The translations under genes were made by a program, and so were the position numbers. 64,000 nt of DNA from Spartobacteria bacterium (GTDB lineage: Bacteria; Verrucomicrobiota; Verrucomicrobiia; Chthoniobacterales; UBA10450). Below, in pieces: positions 16,946 through 26,372 of the stretch (the stretch's first letter is position 1; each line of letters begins with the position of its first letter). The stretch is from the NCBI GenBank assembly GCA_021325495.1, contig JAJPGZ010000007.1, positions 1 through 64,000 on the forward strand, given 5' to 3'. Below the pieces are notes generated by a model. The model ran no database searches. It was given only the letters and a program-made list of their open reading frames with translations, and was not told the DNA's origin.

Positions 16946-19720
16946 ATGAAAAAAAGTTCTAACAAGCAATCGGCTTTCTTTAATCCGCGAGTCTTCGCCG
17001 GATTTTTCCTGTGCGCTGTCGCTGTGTCGATGGCGATGATGAGTTTCGCTTCCACCCCATCGAACGGAAACCTAACCGATACATCGGGGCCGCTCACCTA
17101 CACGGCCGGACCGTTCACGCAGCCGAACGCTTTCGGGAATTCGATCGCGGGCGAATGCGATCCCGATCCGTCCGATCCGCTGGTGCCGTGCGACGTTTAT
17201 CAATTGCACGTGGTGTTGCCGCCCGGGTATGTCGCGGCCCATCCGGACACGCATTTGTTTGTGCGTATTGAATGGTCGACGCCGGCGGCACGATTCGACT
17301 TGTACTTGTGGGACGCGAAAAACTGGGCGGGGAAAACGAGCTTTCCAAACGGCAGTCCCCTCGCTTCGTCCGTTCAGACGGCAACGACTTTTCAGCAAGT
17401 AGAAATTTCGCCGGACGCGGCGGAGAACGGCGAGTTCGTCGTGCAAGTGAGCACGACGTTGCCCGCGGGACAGAGTTTTACCGGAACGATTTCGCTCGCC
17501 CCCGCCACTCCGGGACATGGCACGGTGCGACCGCCGGGTAATGCAAGCGGCATCGCCCCGCGGTTTCAGGAATACATTCCGACCGAGTGGGACGGGACTC
17601 CTTCAGCGAGTTTGGGGTTGATCGCGGGCGAACCGACGATCGGCGTGAATACGCAAGTGAACGCGAACAAAGGCGGCGATTTGTTTTATCAGGCGCTCTA
17701 CGAAATTCTGCGAGTCAGGTTCAATGATTCGACCTCGCCGGCGAAAGCGACGTGGGAAGCGAAAGACGCGCCGACCGGCATTAGCAACAAAGCTACGACT
17801 GATCCAATCTTGTTAACCGATAACGTGACCGGCCGCATTTGGGCGACGCAACTCGCGGGCGGCGACAGCCTCACCGACATCAGCACGAACAATGGCGAAA
17901 ACTGGAGCCCGGCAATCAGCGGCGGCATCGCCACGGGTGTCGACCATCAAGGTATGGGCGTCGGTCCGTATCCAAAACAGGGACCGGGTTCGCTTATTCC
18001 GCATCCGTTATATCCGAACGCGCTCTATTATTGTTCGCAGCAAGTCGCGACGGCGTATTGCGCACGCAGCGACGATGGCGGCAAGACTTATGGGCCGATC
18101 GTGCCGCTTTACAATTCGGCGACGAGCCGCTGCGTGGGTTTGCACGGCCATCCGAAAGTCGCGCCGGACGGAACGGTCTACGTGCCTAACAAAGGCTGCG
18201 GTTTGGATACGCCTGTCATTGGCAATGGTCTGGTCAACATGGTGGTGTCGGAAGATGCCGGCGTGACCTGGACGATTCGCGCGGTGCCCGACAGCACTGG
18301 CGGCCTAACGAGCAAAGGCGATCCATCGGTGGCGGTCGATAAAGCGGGAACGGTTTATTTGGCCTATCAAAACCTGAACAACAACCACATGTACGTGGCG
18401 ACATCGACGAACAAAGGCGCCAATTTTTCCGCGAGCGTGGATGTGGGCGCACTCGCGGGCGTGAATTACTCGGTGTTTCCCGCCGCGACTGCCGGTGACG
18501 CCGGACGCGCGGCCGTTGCCTTCTTTGGTTCTCCGTACAACGGCAACAACACTGACTATCAGGGGATGTCGTTTCCGGGCGTTTGGTATCTTTACATCGC
18601 GACTACTTACGACAGCGGCAAGACATGGTTTGTCGCTAACACTACGCCGAACACGCCGATTCAAGGCGCGTTTGGCGGTATCGCTAATGGCGGCGACGGA
18701 CGCAATCACTACGACTTCATCGATGCCGGCATCGACACGCAAGGCCGCATCATCGCAGCCAACTCCATCGGCTGCGCCGGCTCGTGCGTGAACAACGGCG
18801 GACCGAATACCTTCGCCAAACTCGCCGGTATTGTTCGACAATCCGGCGGCCGGCGTATGTATGCCGCGTTCGATCCGCAAGAACCAGCCAAGCCCGCCGC
18901 ACCGCTGCTTAGCGGTTACCGCACCGCGCAAAACGTGGTGCTCAATTGGCCGGAGCCGGATGGGACCGGTCTGCCGGTGAGCGGTTACAATATCTACCGC
19001 ACGATCGATTACGGACCGGAAACGAAGATTGTTTCGGGAACTACGCAGCGTCAGTTCATCGACTCGACTGATTCGTCCCGAACGTTTTCCTATCGCGTGA
19101 CCGCGATCAACTCGTTAGGTGAAAGCGCTTCGAGCAATATCTTCGCGCCGTGGGTCGGACAAAACGCTCCGCGACCGGATTTGTCGTGCAGCCTTCCTGG
19201 CCAGGTTTATTACGATCGCATCGGCGAAGGCGCGGCTTATCCGAACAATGACATCGCCGGGTTTTCCATCGCGGAACCCGCCGACATGCCGGGCAAAATC
19301 GTCTTCATCGTTTACAACGCGCATCCCGAGCTCGTCGCGAATGGCAAGTCGGACTACTACGTGTTCTTCGATCCGCCGCGCGGCGGGTTGAGCTACAAAC
19401 TCAGCCTAACCGACAACGAAGTGACCTTTTACAAGAACGGTCAGTTCGTCAGCACCTGCGGCACCGCCGGAACGGACGACTGCCGCGATTGGCAGCACGC
19501 GGGCAATCTCGATCCGGCCAGCGGAATCAAATCCGACGGCAGTGTCTGGCTAGTTATCGACAAAGCGCAATTCGACATTCGCAATGGCGACGCGTTGTTA
19601 GGCGTGGCCGTTCGCGAAGATACGGTCGGAAATCCTTCGGGCGTGCTCGCGACGGATTATGCGGGTGGCCGGCAGGATTACACCGTGGTCGGAAACGATT
19701 TCTGCACAAAGCCGCACTGA
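16946..19720 (+). CDS. Secreted sialidase-like (BNR-repeat) protein with FN3 domain
   Basis: A 924-residue exported protein. A signal peptide runs to about residue 36. Then come a beta-sandwich-like region, a six-bladed-propeller-like region with BNR/Asp-box motifs (SDDGGKTYGP, SEDAGVTWTI, TYDSGKTWFV), a fibronectin type III domain at about 645-735 (PAAPLLSGYR...GYNIYR), and a C-terminal beta-rich domain. Many Cys suggest disulfides. Substrate is unknown; catalytic sialidase residues could not be assigned. It contains no exact copy of AAGATCGACA over 2.8 kb, unlike its neighbours. The ATG at 16946 gives a clean signal peptide. Confidence 0.75.
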   Translation: MKKSSNKQSAFFNPRVFAGFFLCAVAVSMAMMSFASTPSNGNLTDTSGPLTYTAGPFTQPNAFGNSIAGECDPDPSDPLVPCDVYQLHVVLPPGYVAAHPDTHLFVRIEWSTPAARFDLYLWDAKNWAGKTSFPNGSPLASSVQTATTFQQVEISPDAAENGEFVVQVSTTLPAGQSFTGTISLAPATPGHGTVRPPGNASGIAPRFQEYIPTEWDGTPSASLGLIAGEPTIGVNTQVNANKGGDLFYQALYEILRVRFNDSTSPAKATWEAKDAPTGISNKATTDPILLTDNVTGRIWATQLAGGDSLTDISTNNGENWSPAISGGIATGVDHQGMGVGPYPKQGPGSLIPHPLYPNALYYCSQQVATAYCARSDDGGKTYGPIVPLYNSATSRCVGLHGHPKVAPDGTVYVPNKGCGLDTPVIGNGLVNMVVSEDAGVTWTIRAVPDSTGGLTSKGDPSVAVDKAGTVYLAYQNLNNNHMYVATSTNKGANFSASVDVGALAGVNYSVFPAATAGDAGRAAVAFFGSPYNGNNTDYQGMSFPGVWYLYIATTYDSGKTWFVANTTPNTPIQGAFGGIANGGDGRNHYDFIDAGIDTQGRIIAANSIGCAGSCVNNGGPNTFAKLAGIVRQSGGRRMYAAFDPQEPAKPAAPLLSGYRTAQNVVLNWPEPDGTGLPVSGYNIYRTIDYGPETKIVSGTTQRQFIDSTDSSRTFSYRVTAINSLGESASSNIFAPWVGQNAPRPDLSCSLPGQVYYDRIGEGAAYPNNDIAGFSIAEPADMPGKIVFIVYNAHPELVANGKSDYYVFFDPPRGGLSYKLSLTDNEVTFYKNGQFVSTCGTAGTDDCRDWQHAGNLDPASGIKSDGSVWLVIDKAQFDIRNGDALLGVAVREDTVGNPSGVLATDYAGGRQDYTVVGNDFCTKPH

Positions 19721-19727
19721 TCACGGA

Positions 19728-19775
19728 AATCTGGCGAGCGCTTCCGGTACGTTGCCGCTGCTGATCGGGCGATTC
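19728..19775 (+). pseudogene. Remnant of a dockerin-type C-terminal module
   Basis: GGAAATCTGGCGAGCGCTTC followed by a stretch encoding GTLPLLIG aligns closely with 26139-26186 in the BNR protein, where GNPASASTTLPLLIGD precedes the dockerin repeats. Here it lies after the sialidase stop and is not followed by dockerin repeats. The remaining bases to 19932 hold no gene that I can support. The sialidase may once have had, or recombined with, the shared C-terminal module. Confidence 0.6.
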
Positions 19776-19932
19776 ACTCGCCTAACGAATGGAGTGTCGT
19801 CCTGCAGGGGGAAGTTTTTCGCAGCGCTTTTATCGCTTCGCCTACAAATAACTCCTCCGGAAAAAACTTCGGACGAGACACAACCGCGCAACGCGCCGGG
19901 TTCGAATCAAAAAACAAAATCCGGGGAAGAAC

Positions 19933-22900
19933 ATGTTTTGGCAGTTTCGGCGGGCTATTCGTTTCATTGCATTTTTTTCTTTGTTGAGCGGCGGTGTCAT
20001 GGCCGCGCGGGCGGTGCATCATCGCGAATCGACGAAGAGCGTCGCAAGATCGACATCGACAAGATCGACATCGTCTGTTGCCATCCCCTCGAATTTTGCC
20101 GCTCCGAATATTCAGGCGGTGACGGGGAGGGCCGGAGGTCCACCGTCATTCCAAACCGTGGCGAGCGCGGATTTCAACGGCGACGGAATTCCGGATTTGG
20201 CCGGCGCGGGTTTGTCGTGCTCGAGCGGCTGGGGCAACGCGATCGCCGTATTGTTGGGAAAAGGCGACGGCACGTTTCGATCGCCGATCGCCGTTCCGGC
20301 TGGCGATTGCGTGAGCAGCGTGACCGCGGTGCGATTACGCGGGGCAAATGCACCGGTCGATCTCGTCTTGGCCGATCTCAATAAAATCCAACTCTTGCGC
20401 GGCAAAGGCGACGGAACATTCGAAGGGCCGCAAGTGGTCGCGACCTTTGAGAATTATTCGCTGACGAGTTTCGCCGTCGGAGATTTCAACGGCGACGGCA
20501 AGATCGACATCGCCGCGTGTTTGTTTGGCAGTTTGGTGCCGGCCTCGCCCGGCCTTTACGACGCGTTCGCGGTGTTCCTCGGAAACGGCGATGGAACTTT
20601 ACAAGCGCCGCTCTTTTCGCAATCGCCCGCCGACAATAATTACACCATCGCGGTGGGCGATTTTAACAATGACGGAAAACTCGATGTGCTGACGCGGCCG
20701 GGACTCGGACAGCACGGATTGTATCTTTCGTTAGGCAACGGCGACGGCACATTTTTGCCGGCGTATCTCGTCTGGACGGAACCGATCAGCATCTTCGTTT
20801 CGCAGTTGAACGGCATCAATTCCTTCGCGGTCGGCGATTTCAATGACGATGGCAATCTCGACGTGGCCATGAACATCGACGGCGCGCGCGTTGATGTGTT
20901 GTTAGGCACGGGCACGGGCGTGTTCGCTTCCACCGGCACGATCCAGATCGATCAACATCAAGCGGGCGGCAACGGTTTGGGCGAGATCGTGGCCGCGAGA
21001 TTGTCGCCGAATGGACATGTCGATCTTGTCGTGGGCACTGGATACGGCGCGACGCTTGTCATTCTGCGCGGCAATGGCGACGGCACTTTCCAATCGCCGG
21101 AGATTTATCCGCTACCGCAAAACGACGACGAAGGTCTCGTCGTCGGCGATCTAAACAACGACGGCTCGCTCGACATCGCGATCGGCACCGACGGCGCGTT
21201 CACGGAGAATAGTTATCTCACCGTCCTGTTGAACGATGGCAACGGAGTGTTCGGCCCGCCTCCGCCGTTGTTCGCGGTGAAAAATATTCCGGGCGATGAA
21301 CCGGCGACGAACGCAGTCGGCGTGACCCTGGCTGACCTAACGAATAACGGAAAGCTCGATCTCATCGTCACGACTTGGAACACGCCGATCGAGCCGGCCA
21401 CGAACGGACAGATGCCGCCGTTGCCTTCGCTTAATGTGCAAGGTGAAACGGTGAACACGCGCGGCGCGGTCGCGGTGCTGGCCGGAAATGGCGACGGCAC
21501 ATTCCAAACCGAGCAACAATTTTATGTTGACGGCCGGCGTCCGATCGCGGTCGAAGCAGTGGACTTGGATGCCGATGGCAAAAAAGACCTGATCACAGTG
21601 AATGCGGTCGACAACAACATGTCGATCTTGCGCGGAAACGGCGATCGCACATTTCAAACTTCCATCGCGATTGATGTCGGGACCAATCCGACCTCACTCG
21701 CCGTCGCCGATTTCAATGGCGACAACAAACCAGACATCGCCGTGACCAATTTGGTCGATAACACGATTTCGGTGTTCCTCAATCAAAGCACGAGCGGGAA
21801 CATCAGTTTTGCGCCCGCGGTGACGTATGGCGTCGGCACTTTTCCGGACGTGGTGCTCGCGCGCGATTTCAATCACGATGGCAAAATCGATCTGGCGGTG
21901 CTCTGCGCCGGCGATTTCTTCGCATCCGACGACGCGGGCAAGCACACGCAGTTGTCGATCTTGTTAGGCAACGGCGATGGAACTTTCGCGCCCGCTGTTA
22001 CGCAAAAGATTTCCGATGCCGATGGCGGTGAAGCCATGGTCGCGGCGGATTTCGGTCGCGGCGAGATCGATCTCGCTATCGCGCATTTTGGGGACAACCA
22101 TATCTTGATTTATCGAGGCGACGGTCACGGTCATTTCAATGCGGGCGCGACTTACAAAGTGGGCGACGGACCCGAAGGATTGGTTGCAGTTGATTTCGAC
22201 GGCGACGGCAAGATCGACATCGCCGCCAGCAGTCTGAATCAGCACAACATCGCGCTTCTGCATGGTAACGGCGACGCGACGTTTGCTCCCGCGATCAAAC
22301 CGGGCGCCACATCTGCGTTGGGACCTGCGACCTGGCATTACCCGGCCTACATGGCGGCCGGCGATCTCAATGGCGACGGCAAACCGGAGTTGGTGACGAC
22401 ACATTTGTTTGAAGCGGCGGCGGCGGTATTGCGCAATTCGTCGCCGACGCCGGTGCAACTCGCGGGCGTGGTCTCGCGCAAAGTGCACGGCAGCGCCGGA
22501 ACCTACGATGTCGATCTTACGAACGGTGGAATTGAATGCCGCGGCGGTGGCGCGAACGGCGATTACACACTCGTGTTCACGTTCGCAAATCCTCTAACGA
22601 GTGTCGGCGGCGTTTCGAGCTCGGCTGGAAACGCGAGCGGCGCCATCGGAGCTGACGCGCACAAGTACATTGTCCAGCTCAGCGGCCTAACGAGCAGCGG
22701 GAACGTTGATGTGACGTTGAACAATGTGCACGACACGGTTGGCGACATCAGCAGCGCGATTTCGGCGACATTGCCGTTGCTCGTCGGCGACACCACGCAA
22801 GATCGACAAGTAAATTCGGCGGACATCGCGCAAACCAAGTCGCAATCCGGGACCAGCGTCACGAGCGCCAACTTCCGCGAAGATCTAACGGCGGACGGAG

Positions 22901-22965
22901 TGATCAACAGCGCCGACATTGCGCTGGCGAAATCGAAGTCCGGGACGGCGATCGCAAATCCGTAA
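19933..22965 (+). CDS. Secreted FG-GAP/VCBS-repeat protein with C-terminal dockerin-like module
   Basis: A 1010-residue exported protein. A signal peptide (residues about 10-25) is followed by a Ser/Thr/Arg linker encoded by a tandem pair of the dispersed word. Then come about eleven calcium-loop repeats of the type DFNGDGIPD, DFNNDGKLD and DLNGDGKPE, forming an integrin-like beta-propeller. At the C-terminus lie a domain (LAGVVSRKVHGSAGTYDVDL...) and two dockerin-like calcium loops (DTTQDRQVNSADI, DLTADGVINSADI). A GGGGAAG ribosome site precedes the ATG. Role is probably surface adhesion or polymer binding; no cohesin partner is present in the window. Confidence 0.85.
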   Translation: MFWQFRRAIRFIAFFSLLSGGVMAARAVHHRESTKSVARSTSTRSTSSVAIPSNFAAPNIQAVTGRAGGPPSFQTVASADFNGDGIPDLAGAGLSCSSGWGNAIAVLLGKGDGTFRSPIAVPAGDCVSSVTAVRLRGANAPVDLVLADLNKIQLLRGKGDGTFEGPQVVATFENYSLTSFAVGDFNGDGKIDIAACLFGSLVPASPGLYDAFAVFLGNGDGTLQAPLFSQSPADNNYTIAVGDFNNDGKLDVLTRPGLGQHGLYLSLGNGDGTFLPAYLVWTEPISIFVSQLNGINSFAVGDFNDDGNLDVAMNIDGARVDVLLGTGTGVFASTGTIQIDQHQAGGNGLGEIVAARLSPNGHVDLVVGTGYGATLVILRGNGDGTFQSPEIYPLPQNDDEGLVVGDLNNDGSLDIAIGTDGAFTENSYLTVLLNDGNGVFGPPPPLFAVKNIPGDEPATNAVGVTLADLTNNGKLDLIVTTWNTPIEPATNGQMPPLPSLNVQGETVNTRGAVAVLAGNGDGTFQTEQQFYVDGRRPIAVEAVDLDADGKKDLITVNAVDNNMSILRGNGDRTFQTSIAIDVGTNPTSLAVADFNGDNKPDIAVTNLVDNTISVFLNQSTSGNISFAPAVTYGVGTFPDVVLARDFNHDGKIDLAVLCAGDFFASDDAGKHTQLSILLGNGDGTFAPAVTQKISDADGGEAMVAADFGRGEIDLAIAHFGDNHILIYRGDGHGHFNAGATYKVGDGPEGLVAVDFDGDGKIDIAASSLNQHNIALLHGNGDATFAPAIKPGATSALGPATWHYPAYMAAGDLNGDGKPELVTTHLFEAAAAVLRNSSPTPVQLAGVVSRKVHGSAGTYDVDLTNGGIECRGGGANGDYTLVFTFANPLTSVGGVSSSAGNASGAIGADAHKYIVQLSGLTSSGNVDVTLNNVHDTVGDISSAISATLPLLVGDTTQDRQVNSADIAQTKSQSGTSVTSANFREDLTADGVINSADIALAKSKSGTAIANP
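20046..20070 (+). repeat. Tandem pair of the dispersed word, 15-bp period
   Basis: AAGATCGACA starts at 20046 and 20061. It is read in the RST frame, giving the linker RSTSTRST just after the signal peptide of the FG-GAP protein, a place tolerant of sequence change. Confidence 0.9.
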
Positions 22966-23025
22966 CCGGCGCGACGGCCGAACGGGCCGCGAAAACCGAA
23001 TAAAGAGACAAATATCCTTCCTTCC

Positions 23026-26000
23026 ATGCGCCAAAATTCCATCTCGAAGCTGCGCGCGTTCATCGCGCTTCCATTTTTCTCTGTAGGTGTCGTGCTCGCG
23101 ACTTTGGGCCTGTCGCCGCAAGATCGACATGTCGGATTCGCGGCGGAACGCGGCGAACGTTACATGCCGGTGCCGAACGGGCGCGGCGAGGGCGACGAGC
23201 TCAGCCGGATGGACGAAGAGTGGAATAATCGGCTGACGTATCCGACAGGGAAATTCGATCCGGCGTGGTTGCGCGCGGCGGCGGCGCAGGATGCGCAAAT
23301 TAGTCGCGCGATCCCGGCGGGTATTGCGGCGGCGACCAAATCGGCCAAGACGAACACGGTGACAAAACGCAAGGGCGGTTCGAAATTATCGCCGGCGGCG
23401 CCGTCATCGACTTTATCGTTAAGCCCGAACAGTTTCACTTCGCTCGGGCCGTCGCCGTTGCAGATGACGGGCTGCTCGGGTTGCTACGATTACACGCGGA
23501 CGGAAGGACGAGTGAACGCGATTGTTGTCGATCCAACAACGACAACGAACGGTTCGATTGTGGCCTATCTCGGTTCCGATGGCGGCGGCGTTTGGAAGAC
23601 GACAAATTGTTGCAACGGCTCGACCACCTGGGCTGCGGTCACGGACGATCCTTTGATCTCCACCATCAGCATCGATTCGTTAACGATCGATCCCAACAAT
23701 CACAACACGATTTACGCCGGCACGGGTGACTTGAACTACGGCTCGTTCTCGATGGGCAGCCAGGGTGTTTTGAAATCGAGCGATGCGGGAGCGACATGGA
23801 AGTTGTTAGGCGCAGACGTGTTCGGCCCGGCACTTCCGCAGCCCGGCACTTTCCCGCAATACAACGCGGTCGGAAAAGTTCGGGTTGATCCCAACAATAG
23901 CAACAACGTCGTCGCCGGAACGAAGACCGGACTTTATTTTTCGTACGACGCCGGAAGCACGTGGACCGGTCCGTGCACGACGAACAATTTCACGACTCAG
24001 CGCCAGGACATCACCGGTCTCGAGTTAACGAATGTGAACGGCGTCACGCGCATTCTCGCGGCCGTCGGCGTGCGCGGTTATCCGACTTTCGTTCAGCAAA
24101 CGCTCGGACAGAATGGCGCGAATGGAATTTACAAAGGGACCATGCCGGCGAGTGGGTGCCCGAGCGATTTCACGCCGATCACGACGAACGCGAACGGCTG
24201 GTCGGGATTAAATCCGACGAGCGGCGCGGCGTGCAATTATCCGATCACGGGCGGCAGCGGCACTTGCCCGGCGGGCACGAACAAGGTGGGCAGGATCGAC
24301 ATCGCGGTCGCACCCAGCGATGCGAATTACATTTACGCGCAAGTGCAGGCGGTCGAAACGCAAAGCAGTTGCGGCGGCCAGGGATGCCAGCTGGGCGCGT
24401 GGCGTTCGACCGATGGGGGCGCGACCTGGACGCAAATTCCCGGATCGACCGGCGCGGCGTTGACCGATTGCGGAGGCAGTAACGCCGATTACAACCAGAA
24501 CTGGTACGATCAGGGGGTCGCGGTCGATCCGAATAATCGAGACCGCGTGTTCTTCGACACATTTGAAATTTGGTTTTGGCAAAACGGCAGCGGCTCGTGG
24601 AACGACATCACTTGCGGCTACAATTCGCCTAACAAAGGCGTGCATGTCGATCAACACGCGCTCGCATTTGTCCCCGGCTCGTCGAACATTTTACTCGCAG
24701 GGAACGACGGCGGCGCGCACGTGACCACGAACGCGAATACGGCGAGTTCGTCGGTCGATCCGTCGTGGACGAACATCGACAACGGACTTAACACCATTGA
24801 ATTTTATTCCGGCGACATCAGCGCGAATTTCGCAACATCGACATCGCCGCAAGCGAACGGCGGCGCGCAAGACAACGGTTGCAGTGCGGTGACTTTCTCC
24901 GGGACGCCGACCGGCCCTGGGCAATGGCAGATGGGCGTGGGCGGCGATGGTTTCTATGCCCGCATTGATCCAGTCGGAAATCGTTTTTGGCAGGGAAACA
25001 ACGGCGGTCAGCTGAACTACTGCGACATGGCGGCGGGCGATTGCACGACTGCGAGCGCAAACTGGGTCCTCGATTCCAGTCCGTGGACCAACAATCTCGC
25101 TTCGCCCGACGTGCAGTCGTTCGTGCTGCCGTACGAAATCTTCAAAGGCGTCCCGGGCGATCCCGTTAACGACTGTCCGCCGAGCGGATGCGGTCACTTG
25201 ATCGTCGGCACGCAAAGAGTTTGGGAAACGACCACCGCCGGCAACGTCTGGGCGCCGGTCAGCATGAACCTCGTCAAAGGCACGTTAGGCAATCGTTCCT
25301 ATATCAATCAGCTCGCGTTTGAGCCGAAAGACCAGAGTCGCGCCATCGTCGGGACAAACGACGGCAACGTGCAATATGGTCACGGCTTGGGCGCAGGCGT
25401 GATTGCGGTTTGGGTTGATCTCACTGCCGGCAACGCGGTTTTGCCTAACCGTCCCATTCTCGATGTTGCATTCGATCCGACCACGACCACGGCGCCGATT
25501 GGTTACGCGGCGGTTGGCGGTTTCAACGCCAACACATCAGCTACGCCGGGTCACATCTTCCGCGTGGTTTGCGATGCCGACTGCGCAAATTTCACCTGGA
25601 CTAACAAAACTGGAAATCTGCCGGACATTCCGGTGGATTCGATCATCGCGAATCCGCGATACCCGCAGCAAGTATTCGCGGGAACGGATTGGGGTTTATA
25701 TTTCACAAACGACATCACCGCCGCGTCGCCGAAATGGTATCGCTTCGATAGCGGATTGCCGCACGCGATGATTTGGGACATGCAGATTGATCGCGGCAAC
25801 ACCACGCTTTCGGTCTGGACGCGAAGCCGCGGCGCCTACGTTTGGCCGTTGCCTTCGGCGCCGTTACCGACGGTCACGAGAGTCGTTTCGCGCAAAAATC
25901 ACGCCGGGATAGATTACGATGTCGATCTTACGAACGGCGAAATTGAATGTCGCAGCGGCGGGACCAATAGTGATTACACACTCGTCTTCACCTTCTCCGT

Positions 26001-26355
26001 GCCGATCTCCAATTGCGGCACGGCGAGTAATGGAACCGTCACGCATGTTCCGGGATCGAATCAATGCAATGTGCAACTGACTGGCGTTCCAAACGCGCAA
26101 TACACTTCCGTCTCGCTGAGCGGCGCGATCGACGCGAACGGAAATCCGGCGAGCGCTTCGACTACATTACCGTTGCTAATCGGCGACACCACTGGAGACA
26201 AAGTCGTAAACTCGGCCGACATCGCGCAGACCAAATCGCAGTCTGGTCAGAGCGTGAGCACGACTAACTTCCGGGAAGATCTCACCGTCGACGGAAATAT
26301 AAACAGCGCGGACATCGCGCTCGTGAAATCCAAATCCGGCACCGGTTTACCGTAA
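23026..26355 (+). CDS. Secreted BNR-propeller protein with C-terminal dockerin-like module
   Basis: A 1109-residue exported protein. It has an N-terminal signal segment and a long region with Asp-box/VPS10-like repeats (SSDAGATWKLLG, SYDAGSTWTG, STDGGATWTQ), typical of sialidase, xyloglucanase or sortilin-type propellers. The C-terminal module (TRVVSRKNHAGIDYDVDLTNGEIE...) matches that of the preceding FG-GAP protein and ends in two dockerin-like loops (DTTGDKVVNSADIAQ, DLTVDGNINSADIAL). The enzymatic role is not established. The gene carries only two exact copies of the dispersed word in 3.3 kb, at its two ends. Confidence 0.8.
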   Translation: MRQNSISKLRAFIALPFFSVGVVLATLGLSPQDRHVGFAAERGERYMPVPNGRGEGDELSRMDEEWNNRLTYPTGKFDPAWLRAAAAQDAQISRAIPAGIAAATKSAKTNTVTKRKGGSKLSPAAPSSTLSLSPNSFTSLGPSPLQMTGCSGCYDYTRTEGRVNAIVVDPTTTTNGSIVAYLGSDGGGVWKTTNCCNGSTTWAAVTDDPLISTISIDSLTIDPNNHNTIYAGTGDLNYGSFSMGSQGVLKSSDAGATWKLLGADVFGPALPQPGTFPQYNAVGKVRVDPNNSNNVVAGTKTGLYFSYDAGSTWTGPCTTNNFTTQRQDITGLELTNVNGVTRILAAVGVRGYPTFVQQTLGQNGANGIYKGTMPASGCPSDFTPITTNANGWSGLNPTSGAACNYPITGGSGTCPAGTNKVGRIDIAVAPSDANYIYAQVQAVETQSSCGGQGCQLGAWRSTDGGATWTQIPGSTGAALTDCGGSNADYNQNWYDQGVAVDPNNRDRVFFDTFEIWFWQNGSGSWNDITCGYNSPNKGVHVDQHALAFVPGSSNILLAGNDGGAHVTTNANTASSSVDPSWTNIDNGLNTIEFYSGDISANFATSTSPQANGGAQDNGCSAVTFSGTPTGPGQWQMGVGGDGFYARIDPVGNRFWQGNNGGQLNYCDMAAGDCTTASANWVLDSSPWTNNLASPDVQSFVLPYEIFKGVPGDPVNDCPPSGCGHLIVGTQRVWETTTAGNVWAPVSMNLVKGTLGNRSYINQLAFEPKDQSRAIVGTNDGNVQYGHGLGAGVIAVWVDLTAGNAVLPNRPILDVAFDPTTTTAPIGYAAVGGFNANTSATPGHIFRVVCDADCANFTWTNKTGNLPDIPVDSIIANPRYPQQVFAGTDWGLYFTNDITAASPKWYRFDSGLPHAMIWDMQIDRGNTTLSVWTRSRGAYVWPLPSAPLPTVTRVVSRKNHAGIDYDVDLTNGEIECRSGGTNSDYTLVFTFSVPISNCGTASNGTVTHVPGSNQCNVQLTGVPNAQYTSVSLSGAIDANGNPASASTTLPLLIGDTTGDKVVNSADIAQTKSQSGQSVSTTNFREDLTVDGNINSADIALVKSKSGTGLP

Positions 26356-26372
26356 AGGTAGTTGTCGATCTT

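Noticed and set aside
19895-19915. GGGTTCGAATC resembling a tRNA T-loop
   Set aside because: No matching 3' T-stem strand, acceptor stem or anticodon arm around it.
23160-25215. Several long antisense frames within the BNR protein gene
   Set aside because: High-GC shadows of the 1109-residue gene, whose repeats and C-terminal module are clearly coding.
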